DNA of 50,030 bases. Source: Acidimicrobiia bacterium (GTDB taxonomy: Bacteria; Actinomycetota; Acidimicrobiia; Acidimicrobiales; SZUA-35). Numbering within the stretch: position 1 is the stretch's first letter; each line of letters starts with the position of its first letter. The stretch is taken from positions 1-50,030 of the forward strand of contig JAOTVU010000017.1 of the NCBI GenBank assembly GCA_029863385.1. The letters run 5' to 3'. Of this stretch, positions 34,877 through 43,099 are shown in pieces. Made by a program: the position numbers and the translations under genes. Below the pieces are notes generated by a model. That model saw only the letters and a program-made list of their open reading frames with translations. It had not been told where the DNA came from and did not search any database.

Positions 34877-35917
34877 GTGAGCGTTCCAGATGCTCAGGTA
34901 GCCCAGGGGGCAGAGCCGACACCGGCGGGAGCCGAGACCAAAGTCCGAAGACAATTCGGCGGCTCGATGTTTCAGTTTTTGATACGTCGTTTGCTCCTGG
35001 CGGTGGTAACACTCTTTCTCATCCTGGTCATCGTGTTCGCCCTGACCCGGGTGTTCCCATCGGATCCGGCCCGCCAGTTGGCCGGGCCATTCGCCTCGGA
35101 GGAGCGGGTGGCCTCGCTCACCGAGAACCTCGGCCTCGATGACCCGCTGATAACCCAGTTCGGCCGTCTCCTGTGGTCGGTTGTGACGCTCGACTTCGGT
35201 GAGTCGTTCTCCCAGCCCGGTGTTCGGGTACTTGATCTCGTGCGACCGGCCCTGTGGAACTCGGCCAAGCTGGTCGGGCTGGCGCTGCTCCTGACCCTGC
35301 CGATCTCGATTCTGGGCGGCATCTGGGCCGGCTACAAGAAGGACACGCTGGCCGATCGGAGCATCGTGTCGTTCGGCTTGGCCAGCGCCTCGATTCCCGA
35401 CTTCGTGTCCGGCGTGTTCCTCCAGTTCATCATCGGGGTGCAGCTGGGCTGGCTGCCGGCCATCTCCAACGCCCCGGACAACGCCAGCATCTTCACCGAG
35501 CTGCGCTACATCTTGCTGCCGGCGCTCGCCATCGTCTTCGTGTACTTCGGCTACATCGCCCGCATCACCCGGGCCGGAGCGATCACCGCCTTCGAGTCGG
35601 ACTACACCCGCACGGCGTTCATGAAGGGTCTCAGTCCAAGTGAGGTGATCCGGAAACACGTCATGAAGAACGCCCTGCAACCGACGGTCGCCGTGACCGG
35701 TACGCAGATGGGCTACCTGTTCGGCGGTCTGGTCGGCCTGGAACTGGTGTTCAACTATCCCGGTCTCGGGGGCTTGATCTTCAGGGCCGCCACCGCCCCC
35801 GACTTCCCACTGCTTCAGGCAGGGGTCGTCACCGTGGCCATCATCTTCATGTTGTCGACGCTGGCCGCCGACCTACTGATCGCCTGGATGAACCCCCGGG
35901 CCCGGATCTCGTCATAA
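34877..35917 (+). CDS. Peptide-type ABC transporter permease (DppB-like)
   Basis: A 346-aa inner-membrane permease of the DppB/OppB group. About 30 hydrophilic residues precede the first helix (FLIRRLLLAVVTLFLILVIVFALTR). FPSDPARQLAGP in the first extracytoplasmic loop corresponds to the family's 'PGDP' signature. Five more helices follow. The EAA loop reads DYTRTAFMKGLSPSEVIRKHVMKNAL, the family's 'ARAKGLs...v..rHvlrnal'. GTG 34877 has AAGGGGG upstream. It is second in the operon, with the DppC-like gene 13 bp downstream; both would form the translocation pore. Confidence 0.93.
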   Translation: MSVPDAQVAQGAEPTPAGAETKVRRQFGGSMFQFLIRRLLLAVVTLFLILVIVFALTRVFPSDPARQLAGPFASEERVASLTENLGLDDPLITQFGRLLWSVVTLDFGESFSQPGVRVLDLVRPALWNSAKLVGLALLLTLPISILGGIWAGYKKDTLADRSIVSFGLASASIPDFVSGVFLQFIIGVQLGWLPAISNAPDNASIFTELRYILLPALAIVFVYFGYIARITRAGAITAFESDYTRTAFMKGLSPSEVIRKHVMKNALQPTVAVTGTQMGYLFGGLVGLELVFNYPGLGGLIFRAATAPDFPLLQAGVVTVAIIFMLSTLAADLLIAWMNPRARISS

Positions 35918-35930
35918 GGGGGATTGAGAG

Positions 35931-36869
35931 ATGGAAGAAAGCAACGTCGTACAGGACCAACTCGAGTCTGAGGTGCAAGAACCCGATCTCGTACCGATCA
36001 GCACTGCGCCGGCCCTCGACCGCAAGTCGGTCCGAGCCGAACAGCGGCGGGAGCTGTTCCGCACGCCGTCGTTCCTGATCGGGCTGTTCATCGTTCTGCT
36101 GTGGCTCGCCTGCGGCATCGTACCGGAGGTCTTCGCCCGCTACCCGGAGCTCGATCCGGTCCGCGTCGACGGCCAGGTCATTCCCCGCGCCGCGCCGAGT
36201 GCCGATGCCTGGTTCGGAACCGACGGAACGGGTCGTGATGTGTTCTCCCGAGTGGTGTACGGTGCCGACAACGTGCTGATCAACGCCCCGGCCGCCGCAC
36301 TGATAGCCGTGGCCCTGGGTGCCCTACTCGGCCTCATCATGGGTTACTACCGAGGCTGGGTCGACGAGATCATGAGCCGGATCATGGAAGCGGTCCTGTC
36401 GCTCCCGGTGATCCTGCTCGCCATAATGGTGCTGGTCGTGTTCGGTGCGTCGCGTCTCGCGATCATTCTGACGATTGCCGGCCTCTTCACACCCGTCGTG
36501 ACCAGAACGGTGCGAGCCGCGGTGTTGACCGAATCCCAGCTCGACTATGTGGCCGCGGCGAAGTTACGTGGTGAGTCGGGCCTGTTCATCATGTTGCGGG
36601 AGATCCTGCCCAACATCACCAATGTGTTGGTGGTGGAATTCACCGTCCGTGTCGGCTATGCCATCTTCACCGTGGCGACCCTGGCCTTCCTGGGTCTCGG
36701 CGCCGACGACGTCACGGTTGCCGACTGGGGCACCGACATCTCCCAGAGCTACGACCTGGTGAAAGCCGGCCAGTGGTGGCCTTCGATCTTCCCGGCGCTG
36801 GCCATCGCAATCCTGGTGATCGGCGTCAACCTCATCGCCGACTCACTGGACAAAGTCTACAAGGGCTGA
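35931..36869 (+). CDS. Peptide-type ABC transporter permease (DppC-like)
   Basis: A 312-aa partner permease. An N-terminal hydrophilic segment of about 40 residues precedes helix 1 (FLIGLFIVLLWLACGIVPE). The DppC hallmark FGTDGTGRDVFSRVVYGA is present near 97-114, where the family has 'GTD..GRDv.sRli.G'. Five further helices are visible. The EAA loop is DYVAAAKLRGESGLFIMLREILPN, and the final WWPSIFPALAIAILVIGVNLIADSLDK is typical. It is preceded by the DppB-like gene and followed at 37 bp by the ATPase gene. Confidence 0.93.
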   Translation: MEESNVVQDQLESEVQEPDLVPISTAPALDRKSVRAEQRRELFRTPSFLIGLFIVLLWLACGIVPEVFARYPELDPVRVDGQVIPRAAPSADAWFGTDGTGRDVFSRVVYGADNVLINAPAAALIAVALGALLGLIMGYYRGWVDEIMSRIMEAVLSLPVILLAIMVLVVFGASRLAIILTIAGLFTPVVTRTVRAAVLTESQLDYVAAAKLRGESGLFIMLREILPNITNVLVVEFTVRVGYAIFTVATLAFLGLGADDVTVADWGTDISQSYDLVKAGQWWPSIFPALAIAILVIGVNLIADSLDKVYKG

Positions 36870-36906
36870 TTTTTCAGCTCCTCGAGAAACGGGGGATCAT
36901 ATTCCT

Positions 36907-38973
36907 ATGACCGCAGTAATGGACTCCGAGATTCCGATCGACCGGGGTGACCCGAACACGGCGGCGCTGGCCGTGCAGGACCTCAAGCTCGTGTACCACG
37001 TCCGGGGGAACCCGCGTGACGTGTTGCGTGGGGTCACGTTCCAGATCCGACCTGGAGAGGCCTACGGGCTCGTTGGTGAGTCAGGTTGTGGCAAGTCGAC
37101 GACGGCCTATGCCGCCCTGCGCTACCTGCCCACCAACGGTGAGATCACGGGCGGTCAGGTTCTAGCTGATGGCCGTAACATAACCGCTATGCCGGCTTCG
37201 GAGCTTCGTAAGTTCCGGGCCACCGACGCGGCGATGGTCTACCAGGATCCGGTTCAGGCTCTGAACCCGGCCCTGAAGATCGGCAAGCAGGTGGCCGAGT
37301 GCTACCGCATCATCGGCCAAGGTAAGGAGGAGGCCGCCGAGAGTGCCCTTCAGGCCCTGACGCGGGTGCACATTGCCGACCCACGCTCGGTGCTCGACCG
37401 GTATCCGCACCAGCTGTCGGGCGGCATGCTCCAGCGTGTCGTGATCGCAATGGGCCTGGCCGGCGATCCGAAGCTCCTCGTGCTCGATGAGCCCACCACC
37501 GGCCTCGACGCCACCGTCGAGGCCGAGGTGCTCGACCTGGTCCGGGAACTCCGCAGCCAGACCGACGCCGCTGTTCTCCTGATCGCCCACAATCTCGGCG
37601 TCATCCGCACAATGTGCGATCGCGTCGGGGTGATGTACGCCGGACGAATGGTCGAGGAGGCCCCCGCCGACGAGCTGTTCGACCAGCCCCGCCACCCGTA
37701 CACGATCGGTTTGATGAACGCCATCCCCCGGGCTGGTCTGCGCAAGACTGACCGAGCTCTGTCGACCATTCCCGGCAACATGCCCCCGATCGGGTCCGAA
37801 CTCAGGACGTGTGTGTACGTCGACCGGTGCCCGCTGGCCTCGGACCTGTGCCGCACCGAGGTCCCACCGATCGTGGCGCTGAACGACGGTCGTTGGACCC
37901 GCTGCCACCACAGCGACCAGGTCACCGAGATCACCGCTCCGGAGGAGAAGATCCCGCTCTACGACGCCGGCGACAAGAGGGTTCTCGAGCTCAATCATGT
38001 CTCCAAGACCTTCCGTCAGAAGGGCCGTGACATCCCTGCGCTCGTCTCCGTCGACCTGGGGTTCGCCGAGGGCGAGACACTCGGCCTGGTCGGCGAATCC
38101 GGGTCGGGCAAGTCGACGCTGGCCAAGGCCATGCTCGGTGTCCATGCCGCCGATCCCGGCAGCGAGATGGTCCTCGACGGCAAGCCGATGAAGGCCGAAG
38201 CCACCGCCCGTCGCCGGGAGGCCATCCAGGCACTGCAGATGGTGTTCCAGAACCCCGATTCGGCGCTCAACCGATCGTGGACGGTGCGCCGCATCCTCAA
38301 GCGTACGGTGACCACACTCACCGGGGTCAAAGGGGAGGCGGCCGACAAGCGGGTCGAGGAGATCGCCGAAGCCATGCGGCTCTCACACCATCACCTCGAT
38401 GTTCGACCCCGCCAGCTTTCGGGTGGGCTCAAGCAGCGGGTGGCCATCGCCCGCGCCTTCGCCGGTGACCCCCGCCTGGTGGTGTGCGACGAGCCGACCT
38501 CGGCGCTCGACGTGTCGGTCCAGGCCGCCATCCTGAACCTGCTGGCCAACCTGCAGCACGACGAGCGGATCAGCTACCTGTTCATCACCCACGACATCGG
38601 CGTCGTCCGCTACCTCGCCGACCGGATCGCCGTCATGTACGTCGGTCGGATCATGGAGAAGGGGGCCACCGACGACCTGTTCAAGGGTCCGGTACATCCC
38701 TACACCGAGGCGCTGCTCTCCGCCGTGCCCAGCGTCGACGGTGTGGCCAAGGAACGGATCCCGCTCACCGGCGAGATCCCCACTCCCGCCAATCCGCCTC
38801 CCGGCTGCGTGTTCCACACCCGGTGCCAGTACCACATGCCCGGCGTGTGCGATGTCGAGGTGCCACCGGCGGTCGAGGTCAGCCCACGCCACATCATCGT
38901 CTGCCATCTGCCGATCGATCAGATGCCCACACCGGTCAAGCTGACCAAGGGCAACGGTCAGGTCGTGGCGTAG
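36907..38973 (+). CDS. Fused two-domain peptide ABC transporter ATPase (DppD-DppF type)
   Basis: A 688-aa cytosolic ATPase with two complete ABC domains in one chain. Domain 1 has Walker [10 protein letters not shown] (near 58-66), signature LSGGMLQRV and Walker [13 protein letters not shown], and closes with an oligopeptide C-terminal cysteine cluster ([14 protein letters not shown]). Domain 2 has Walker [10 protein letters not shown] (near 398-406), signature LSGGLKQRV and Walker [13 protein letters not shown], and ends with a second cluster (CVFHTRCQ...PGVCDVE). The two clusters are the oligo_HPY regions that bind an Fe-S cluster in OppD/DppD. A fused subunit replaces the usual DppD plus DppF heterodimer. 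Last gene of the operon. Confidence 0.95.
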   Translation: MTAVMDSEIPIDRGDPNTAALAVQDLKLVYHVRGNPRDVLRGVTFQIRPGEAYGLVGESGCGKSTTAYAALRYLPTNGEITGGQVLADGRNITAMPASELRKFRATDAAMVYQDPVQALNPALKIGKQVAECYRIIGQGKEEAAESALQALTRVHIADPRSVLDRYPHQLSGGMLQRVVIAMGLAGDPKLLVLDEPTTGLDATVEAEVLDLVRELRSQTDAAVLLIAHNLGVIRTMCDRVGVMYAGRMVEEAPADELFDQPRHPYTIGLMNAIPRAGLRKTDRALSTIPGNMPPIGSELRTCVYVDRCPLASDLCRTEVPPIVALNDGRWTRCHHSDQVTEITAPEEKIPLYDAGDKRVLELNHVSKTFRQKGRDIPALVSVDLGFAEGETLGLVGESGSGKSTLAKAMLGVHAADPGSEMVLDGKPMKAEATARRREAIQALQMVFQNPDSALNRSWTVRRILKRTVTTLTGVKGEAADKRVEEIAEAMRLSHHHLDVRPRQLSGGLKQRVAIARAFAGDPRLVVCDEPTSALDVSVQAAILNLLANLQHDERISYLFITHDIGVVRYLADRIAVMYVGRIMEKGATDDLFKGPVHPYTEALLSAVPSVDGVAKERIPLTGEIPTPANPPPGCVFHTRCQYHMPGVCDVEVPPAVEVSPRHIIVCHLPIDQMPTPVKLTKGNGQVVA

Positions 38974-38985
38974 GGGAAAACGATG

Positions 38986-39024
38986 ACGGTCGCCAGACCT
39001 TCCCTCCGGCGGACTGGCGACCGT
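38986..39024 (+). terminator. Hairpin terminator after the peptide transporter operon
   Basis: An 11-bp perfect stem (38986-38996 with 39014-39024) with a 17-nt loop, 13 bp after the stop; no strong T-run. Confidence 0.6.
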
Positions 39025-39220
39025 ATTCAGTAGACGTCGCCGATCCTCGGCCTGATACCAATTTCTGGTGACCGATTCCACCCGGGCGACACGATCATCA
39101 CCGGTGATGACTTCCGACGGCCGGCCGACACTGAGCACCTTGAGATCGACTTTCGCCTGCGTCGCGATCTTCTTGCGGGCCCGTTCGGAGGTTCGCGAAT
39201 CGAACATCGCCCTGCCCTCC

Positions 39221-39226
39221 TAACAT
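39221..39226 (+). promoter_or_regulatory. Leaderless-type -10 element for the HAD-VOC gene
   Basis: TAACAT (TAnnnT) ends 6 nt before the ATG at 39233. Confidence 0.48.
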
Positions 39227-39232
39227 GGAGTG

Positions 39233-40354
39233 ATGCGACCTGGTCTCCGATCCTTTGAAGCGGCCATCTTCGACATGGACGGCCTGCTGCTGGAATCGGA
39301 GTCGCTGTGGCGCAAGGCCGAGAGCGAAGCGGTGACCCGACTCGGGTTACCGCTCACCGAAGCGGATTTCGTGGAACACACCGGCGTGCGGATGCGCGAC
39401 GTCGCCCGCATCTGGTTCGACCGCCACCCGTGGCAGGGTCCCAGCCCCGATGATGTGGCCGATCAGGTCATCGACCGCGTTGTCGAGCTGGTGGCCGAAG
39501 CCGAACCACTCGCCGGCGTCATCGACACCCTTAACTTGTGCGCCTCCCAGGGTCTCCGCCTGGCACTGTGCTCGTCATCGGACCGCAGACTCATCGACGC
39601 GGTTCTGACCACGCTCGACCTCGAGCCCTACTTCGAGGTGAGCCACTCCGCCGAGAACGACGGGTTCGGGAAACCCCATCCCCAGCCGTACCTGAGCACG
39701 GCGGCCAAGCTGGGCATCAACCCCGGGGCATGCCTCGCCTTCGAGGACTCGGTGACCGGCTGTCTGTCGGCCAAGAGCGCCGGCATGACCGTGATCGCCG
39801 TGCCCGACCCCGACGCCCGGGGGCTGCCGGGGTTCGGCATCGCCGACCTGGTCCTCGGTTCGCTCAGCCACTTCGACCGGGAGGCCCTCGAGGCGGTGTT
39901 GTCGGGCGTCCCGGCGCCGAACATGGCTCGACCACGGTTCCATCTGGCCTTCCCGGTCGACGATCTCGACGCCGCCCGGAGCTTCTACGGCGGCGTGCTG
40001 GGTTGTCGTGAAGGACGGTCGGCCGACACCTGGGTCGACTTCGATCTCTGGGGCCATCAAGTCGTGGCCCATTTGAGCAACGAGATGCACCCCCCGTCGA
40101 CCAACGCCGTCGACGGACACGACGTTCCGGCCGAACACTTCGGCGTCCTGCTGCATCGCACGGCCTGGATCGATGTGGTCGAGCGTCTCGAACGGGCCGA
40201 CACGCCCTTCCTCATCGAGCCGACGATTCGGTTTGCCGGGCTGCCGGGTGAGCAGCACACCTGCTTTGTGCTCGACCCGGCCGGCAACGCACTCGAGTTC
40301 AAAGCGTTCCGCGACGACCGTCAGGTGTTCGCTTCGGACGGCGAACCCGCCTGA
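39233..40354 (+). CDS. HAD phosphatase fused to a VOC (glyoxalase-fold) domain
   Basis: A 373-aa two-domain protein. Residues 1-225 are a HAD-superfamily phosphatase of the beta-phosphoglucomutase/HxpB type: motif [12 protein letters not shown], motif [10 protein letters not shown], motif III Lys in [11 protein letters not shown] and motif [18 protein letters not shown]. Residues 230-365 form a vicinal-oxygen-chelate domain: [22 protein letters not shown] at its start, then WGHQVVAHL, a central EHFGVLLH and the end [16 protein letters not shown], with His and Glu positions where VOC metal ligands occur. Standalone versions of both are common, and the fusion is unusual. An internal ATG at about 39923 ([10 protein letters not shown]) could also start the VOC part separately. 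GTG 39230 is an alternative start. Substrate unknown. Confidence 0.82.
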   Translation: MRPGLRSFEAAIFDMDGLLLESESLWRKAESEAVTRLGLPLTEADFVEHTGVRMRDVARIWFDRHPWQGPSPDDVADQVIDRVVELVAEAEPLAGVIDTLNLCASQGLRLALCSSSDRRLIDAVLTTLDLEPYFEVSHSAENDGFGKPHPQPYLSTAAKLGINPGACLAFEDSVTGCLSAKSAGMTVIAVPDPDARGLPGFGIADLVLGSLSHFDREALEAVLSGVPAPNMARPRFHLAFPVDDLDAARSFYGGVLGCREGRSADTWVDFDLWGHQVVAHLSNEMHPPSTNAVDGHDVPAEHFGVLLHRTAWIDVVERLERADTPFLIEPTIRFAGLPGEQHTCFVLDPAGNALEFKAFRDDRQVFASDGEPA

Positions 40355-40362
40355 CGCGGCGA

Positions 40363-40384
40363 GGCCCGGGCTGACGCCCGGGCC
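40363..40384. terminator. GC-rich hairpin between convergent HAD-VOC and flotillin genes
   Basis: GGCCCGGG (40363-40370) and CCCGGGCC (40377-40384) pair perfectly, with a possible ninth pair; loop of 4-6 nt. Its place between two gene ends suggests use by both strands. Confidence 0.6.
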
Positions 40385-40412
40385 CCTGGATCTCATCGCC
40401 AAACCGGCGAGG

Positions 40413-41762
40413 CTAATCAATCGCCGACTCGGCAACGTCCAGCTCGGTGTTGGCGTCGGCCGAGGACGAGCCGCTGCTCTCGGGCATCGACAGCCGACGC
40501 TGACCGTTCTCCGGGCCGCGGCGGGCGACGACGTCGAGGATGTTCACACCGGTGGCCGTCTCGATCTGTTCGGCGATCGAGACGACGGCGGCCGGCATCT
40601 GCCTCGCCACCCCACCGATTCCACCCTCGCCGCTGCCGTTGTCGATCACGGTCACCTTGTCGATGTCGATACCGTTCACCGTCTCGGTGATCAGCTCGAC
40701 GATCTCCGGCAGCATCTTGAGCATGAGGATGTCGCGGGCCTCCGGTCCGGCGGCCGCGTACTCCTCCTGGAGCCGCTTGTACACCTCGACCTCCGCCTTG
40801 CCGTCCTCGATGATGCGCGCTGCTCGACCTTGGGCTTCCAGCTGCATGGCCTGAAGCTGGGCCCGGGCCGGTTCGAGCACATCGGCGGCGAGGCGACGCT
40901 TCTGCAGTTCGATGCGTTGCTCCTCGAGATGCTGCTGGGCTTCGACACGGGCCACATCGGCGGCCACCTCGGCTCGCTCCTCCGACGAATGCGCCTCGGC
41001 CTCGAGTTCGGCCCGACGGACACGAAGTTTGTTCTCCTCCTCGGCGATGACGAGGTCGGCCTGGACCCGGGCCAGCTCGGCCCGCTGGCGACCAGAGGCC
41101 TCGGCCTCCTCCGCCTCAGCCGCCTGATCGGCCTCGGTCTCCCGGGCCTCCCGCAGCACGTTGGCTGTGCGGCGACGACCGACCGCTTCGAGGTAACCGA
41201 CCTGGTCGGTCACATTCTGGATCTTGAGGACGTCGAGTTCGAGTCCGAGCGTGCGGATGTCGTCGTCGGCCTCGTCGATCAATGTCTGGGCGAATTTCAG
41301 ACGGTCCTCGTTGACCTCCTCGGGAGTCAGCGTGGCCAGCACGCCACGGAGGTTGGCCTCGAGGTTCTCCTTGGCGATCTGCTGGATGTAGTCGGCGTTC
41401 CGCCCGAGAAAGCGCTCGACCGAGTTCTCGAGAAGACCCTCACGGCTCGACACCTTGATGTTGGCCACGCCCTGAACATCGAGGGGGATGGCACCTTTCG
41501 AGTAGGCGTTGCTGACCGACACTTCGATCGGGATCGTGTTGAGGTCCATGAAGTCGACCTTCTCGATCAGAGGGATCCGTAACAGCCGACCACCTTTGAT
41601 GACCCGATAGCCGACCGATCGTCCGTCGGACAGCTGGCGCGTACGACCGGACACGACGGCAACCTTGTTGGGAGGACAGATGACGATCAGACTCCGGACC
41701 GCGAACGCCGCGGCCATGATGATGACCACCACGAAGACGGCGATGATTGCTAGGAATTCCAT
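40413..41762 (-). CDS. Flotillin / SPFH-domain membrane protein (YqiK/FloT-like)
   Basis: A 449-aa flotillin. An N-terminal membrane anchor (FLAIIAVFVVVIIMAAAFAV) is followed by the SPFH domain at about 28-190 (CPPNKVAVVSGR, KGGRLLRIPLIEKVDFMDL, NVTDQVGYLEAVGR). A long Ala/Glu-rich coiled coil covers about 195-330 with repeated EAE/EA motifs (ETEADQAAEAEEAEASG). The C-terminal oligomerisation part has a Gly-rich segment (GSGEGGIGGVA) and an acidic tail. Flotillins scaffold ordered membrane microdomains. AAGGAGGAG precedes the ATG. It is the third gene after padR and a YqiJ/NfeD-like gene; flotillin with an OB-fold membrane partner is a conserved pair (yqiJK). Confidence 0.9.
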   Translation of the reverse strand: MEFLAIIAVFVVVIIMAAAFAVRSLIVICPPNKVAVVSGRTRQLSDGRSVGYRVIKGGRLLRIPLIEKVDFMDLNTIPIEVSVSNAYSKGAIPLDVQGVANIKVSSREGLLENSVERFLGRNADYIQQIAKENLEANLRGVLATLTPEEVNEDRLKFAQTLIDEADDDIRTLGLELDVLKIQNVTDQVGYLEAVGRRRTANVLREARETEADQAAEAEEAEASGRQRAELARVQADLVIAEEENKLRVRRAELEAEAHSSEERAEVAADVARVEAQQHLEEQRIELQKRRLAADVLEPARAQLQAMQLEAQGRAARIIEDGKAEVEVYKRLQEEYAAAGPEARDILMLKMLPEIVELITETVNGIDIDKVTVIDNGSGEGGIGGVARQMPAAVVSIAEQIETATGVNILDVVARRGPENGQRRLSMPESSGSSSADANTELDVAESAID

Positions 41763-41850
41763 GTTGCTCCTCCTTCAAAGAGAACGTGGGCGTGTAGTGC
41801 GACTGAGGTGAAACGGCGCGTTCGATCGACGGCGAACGGCTCGGTCGGGG

Positions 41851-42522
41851 TCATTCGAGATCGATCAGCGAGGCGACCCTGGCGATACCGTCCTTGATCT
41901 CCACGACCACGACTTCATGGCCGGGTTTGAAGGCCTCACCGTCGAACGACTCGGCCACCAAATAGTGGGGTTGTCCGGCCAGATCGATGCGAATGCGGCC
42001 CCGACGATCGGTGTCGATCGGGACGGTGACCGCTGCGGGGCGACCCTCGAAGGTCCGCTCGCCGAACTGGGACGTGGACTCGGACGATTTCAACAGACCG
42101 AAGAGAACCGAGTTGGCGACGGCCGCCACCACGCCGAGCACCAGCGCGGTCACCAGGGTGAGGACGACGTTGTAGCCAAGACCGGTGAAGACCAGCCCGG
42201 CCGCTCCGAAAAAGGCGGCGAAGAACACGATGGAACGGAACGACAGCAGGCTGCCGACGATCGCCTGACTCGCGTCGAGCCCGGCCGAGACCGGTGAGTG
42301 CGTCTCCGATCCGATGTCGGAGTCGAGGTCGACGTCGGTATCGAAGTCCGTCTCGAGTTCAAAGTCGGTGTCGAAGTCGACATCGGTGTCCACGTCGAAA
42401 TCAGTGCCGAAATCAGTGTCGAGGTCGGTGTCGACCTCCATGTCGGATCCCAGGCCGCCCAGAATCATGGGAATCAGAAAGCTGCCTCCGAAGATGGCGG
42501 ATGCGAGATAGAGCCAGAACAC
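41851..42522 (-). CDS. YqiJ/NfeD-like membrane protein with alternating-Asp repeat
   Basis: A 223-aa protein. Helix 1 lies at about 2-22 (WLYLASAIFGGSFLIPMI). Residues 27-73 form a striking repeat with an acidic residue at nearly every second position (DTDLDTDFGTDFDVDTDVDF and so on). Two or three helices follow at about 90-145. The C-terminus (about 150-223) is a beta-rich OB-fold-like domain with RGRIRIDLAGQPHYLVAES and GHEVVVVEIKDGIARV, as in NfeD/YqiJ proteins that partner flotillins. The Asp repeat is predicted to lie between membrane helices. The GTG at 42522 has GGAAAGG upstream; 78 further in-frame codons would overlap padR and lack protein character. It sits between padR and the flotillin gene in one operon. 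Confidence 0.75.
   Translation of the reverse strand: MFWLYLASAIFGGSFLIPMILGGLGSDMEVDTDLDTDFGTDFDVDTDVDFDTDFELETDFDTDVDLDSDIGSETHSPVSAGLDASQAIVGSLLSFRSIVFFAAFFGAAGLVFTGLGYNVVLTLVTALVLGVVAAVANSVLFGLLKSSESTSQFGERTFEGRPAAVTVPIDTDRRGRIRIDLAGQPHYLVAESFDGEAFKPGHEVVVVEIKDGIARVASLIDLE
42304..42444. repeat. Hexanucleotide-based repeat encoding the alternating-Asp tract
   Basis: About 47 codons of imperfect 6-bp units (GTCGAG / GTCGAC / GTCGGT variants on the plus strand) encode the acidic tract of the YqiJ-like protein. The repeat is in frame and imperfect, so it is old rather than freshly expanded. Confidence 0.8.
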
Positions 42523-42592
42523 GGGACTTTCCTTTCCGATTACGAGTTCGTTGTTGTTGGTGACGACGGGGTTCGGTTGACGATGCGGCGGA

Positions 42593-42940
42593 TCATGACG
42601 GCAAGTGGGCGGCGAGGATGGTCTCCACGCCCCGGTTGACGGTGCGCCAGTCGTCGATCCATTCGGTGAGGACCTGGCGACCGAGATCGGTGGGCCGGTA
42701 CACCTTCCGGGCGGGACCGCTCGCAGAGGCGACCAGTTCGGCTTCGACGAGGTCATGCTTCTTCAGCCGTTTGAGCACCAGGTAGATGCTTGCCTCGCTC
42801 CCGGCCGGCATGCCCGCCTCCTCCAGTTTCTGGAGGAGCTCGTAGCCGTAGGAGGGCGAATCGACGAGACAGCCCAGCACACACATGTCGAGCACGCCTC
42901 GCATGACCTGGGCGTGATGTCCGTCCGAACTCAAAACCAT
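42593..42940 (-). CDS. PadR-family transcriptional regulator
   Basis: A 115-aa regulator. The winged helix of PadR is evident: GVLDMCVLGCLVDSPSYGYELLQKLEEAG at the start (family 'lllLgLL...p.hGYel...l'), ASIYLVLKRLKKHDLVEAE (family 'g.lYp.L.rLe..Glv'), then KVYRPTDLGRQVLTEWIDDW (family 'r.Y.lT..G...l'). The C-terminal dimerisation helix is short, as in subfamily 2. The ATG at 42940 is directly preceded by a good promoter without a ribosome site. The YqiJ-like gene follows at 70 bp and then flotillin, so the regulator probably controls its own operon in response to a small hydrophobic or membrane-active ligand (inference from the family). Confidence 0.87.
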   Translation of the reverse strand: MVLSSDGHHAQVMRGVLDMCVLGCLVDSPSYGYELLQKLEEAGMPAGSEASIYLVLKRLKKHDLVEAELVASASGPARKVYRPTDLGRQVLTEWIDDWRTVNRGVETILAAHLPS

Positions 42941-42946
42941 AACTCG

Positions 42947-42975
42947 ATTATTACATTTCGGTGTTAAGTAGTCAA
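42947..42975 (-). promoter_or_regulatory. Promoter of the padR-yqiJ-flotillin operon
   Basis: On the minus strand TTGACT (42975-42970) and TAATAA(T) (42953-42947) are separated by 16 nt. The -10 hexamer ends 7-8 nt before the padR ATG, predicting a leaderless transcript. The spacer contains ACA-N6-TGT, a possible PadR operator half-site pair. Confidence 0.6.
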
Positions 42976-43099
42976 GGGAAAAAGGTAGAGGTCGCCGATT
43001 TGTAGCGGGAACATCACTCGACCGCTGCTCGCGACGACCCGATCCCGGGTAGCGGCCGACCACCGATCGTCGGATCCGCAGATTTGCGTTAGGGTGCAG

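Larger units (their letters stand above)
38974..39232. other. 259-bp intergenic region with terminator and possible gene remnant
   Basis: The first part holds the operon terminator hairpin. On the minus strand 39207-39060 has coding-like codon use (start MFDSRTSERARKKI, GC-rich third positions) but no stop before it runs into the transporter ATPase gene in antisense. It may be a degraded gene fragment; I do not call it a gene. The end carries the promoter for the HAD-VOC gene. Confidence 0.4.

Noticed and set aside
38383..39207. A 274-codon minus-strand gene overlapping the ATPase C-terminus
   Set aside because: Most of it is antisense to the conserved second ABC domain and passes through the operon terminator hairpin. 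Only the first 50 codons lie in free sequence, so it is kept as a possible remnant, not a gene.
42304..42444. CRISPR-like or satellite repeat
   Set aside because: Units are 6 bp, imperfect and in frame with a membrane protein; there are no spacers. It is a coding repeat.
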